5,354 nt of DNA, taken from the NCBI GenBank assembly GCA_045128275.1, contig JBGVRH010000073.1:1-5354 (forward strand). Reading direction: 5' to 3'. Numbering within the stretch: position 1 is the stretch's first letter; each line of letters starts with the position of its first letter. The translations under genes and the position numbers were made by a program. The notes below the pieces were generated by a model. The model saw only the letters and a program-made list of their open reading frames with translations, was not told the origin of the DNA and made no database searches. The stretch comes from CAMEON01 sp045128275 (GTDB taxonomy: Bacteria > Bacillota > Clostridia > Oscillospirales > CAG-272). Shown in pieces: positions 5,295 to 5,354 of the stretch.

Positions 5295-5354
5295 ACTCGG
5301 GCACTTCCGCTCCGGCTGGAAAGCGGTTGAAAAAGTTTTTAAAAAACTTTTGAA

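Larger units (their letters stand above)
5130..5354 (+). repeat. Tandem promoter units, third unit cut by the window edge
   Basis: Unit 1 (A-tract at 5130, P1) and unit 2 (A-tract at 5245, P2) align without gaps from the A-run through the -10 box; the distance from the c after the A-run to the -35 box is 15 bases in both. The last 14 bases of the window (5341-5354) repeat 5245-5258 exactly. A third promoter is therefore expected about eight bases beyond the edge. No coding sequence is seen in this stretch. Confidence 0.75.

Noticed and set aside
5181..5330. tRNA or small RNA gene after P1 or P2
   Set aside because: Only short hairpins (for example gcgg-gcga-ccgc at 5197-5208) are seen; no cloverleaf and no terminator between P1 and P2.

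Overview
The window looks like chromosomal DNA from a gut-type Clostridia member (Bacillota). The evidence is strong AGGAG/GGAGGA ribosome-binding sites, consensus sigma-A promoters, intrinsic terminators, GC-rich codon choice inside genes and AT-rich, hairpin-laden spacers between them. The lineage is inferred from style and protein similarity recalled from memory; no rRNA is present to fix it.

Layout, left to right: (1) 1-163 is non-coding, with a 30-bp perfect palindrome and perhaps the first codons of a minus-strand gene leaving the left edge. (2) 164-1138 (minus) encodes a DUF4349-type membrane lipoprotein. (3) 1139-1544 is a spacer holding a 215-bp composite inverted-repeat element and the permease terminator. 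(4) 1545-2957 (minus) encodes an NCS2 uracil/xanthine permease of the UraA type. (5) 2958-3460 is a divergent regulatory spacer. Its minus strand carries a strong promoter and a roughly 175-nt leader with an intrinsic terminator ahead of the permease; its plus strand carries a weaker promoter candidate and a second composite inverted-repeat element. (6) 3461-5059 (plus) encodes a cytoplasmic GH32/GH43-like beta-propeller glycosidase. (7) 5060-5354 holds a terminator, then two perfect tandem sigma-A promoters and the start of a third repeat unit. They point rightward to a strongly expressed gene outside the window, most likely a stable-RNA operon.

The three genes do not form an operon: each has its own spacer, and the permease is closed off by a 14-bp-stem terminator. 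The best candidates for something little described are the permease leader (terminator, competing antiterminator pairing, and a small ORF reading across the terminator, reminiscent of pyrimidine attenuation) and the two composite hairpin elements, which share an architecture but not their repeat words. I see no phage genes, transposase, CRISPR, tRNA or rRNA.
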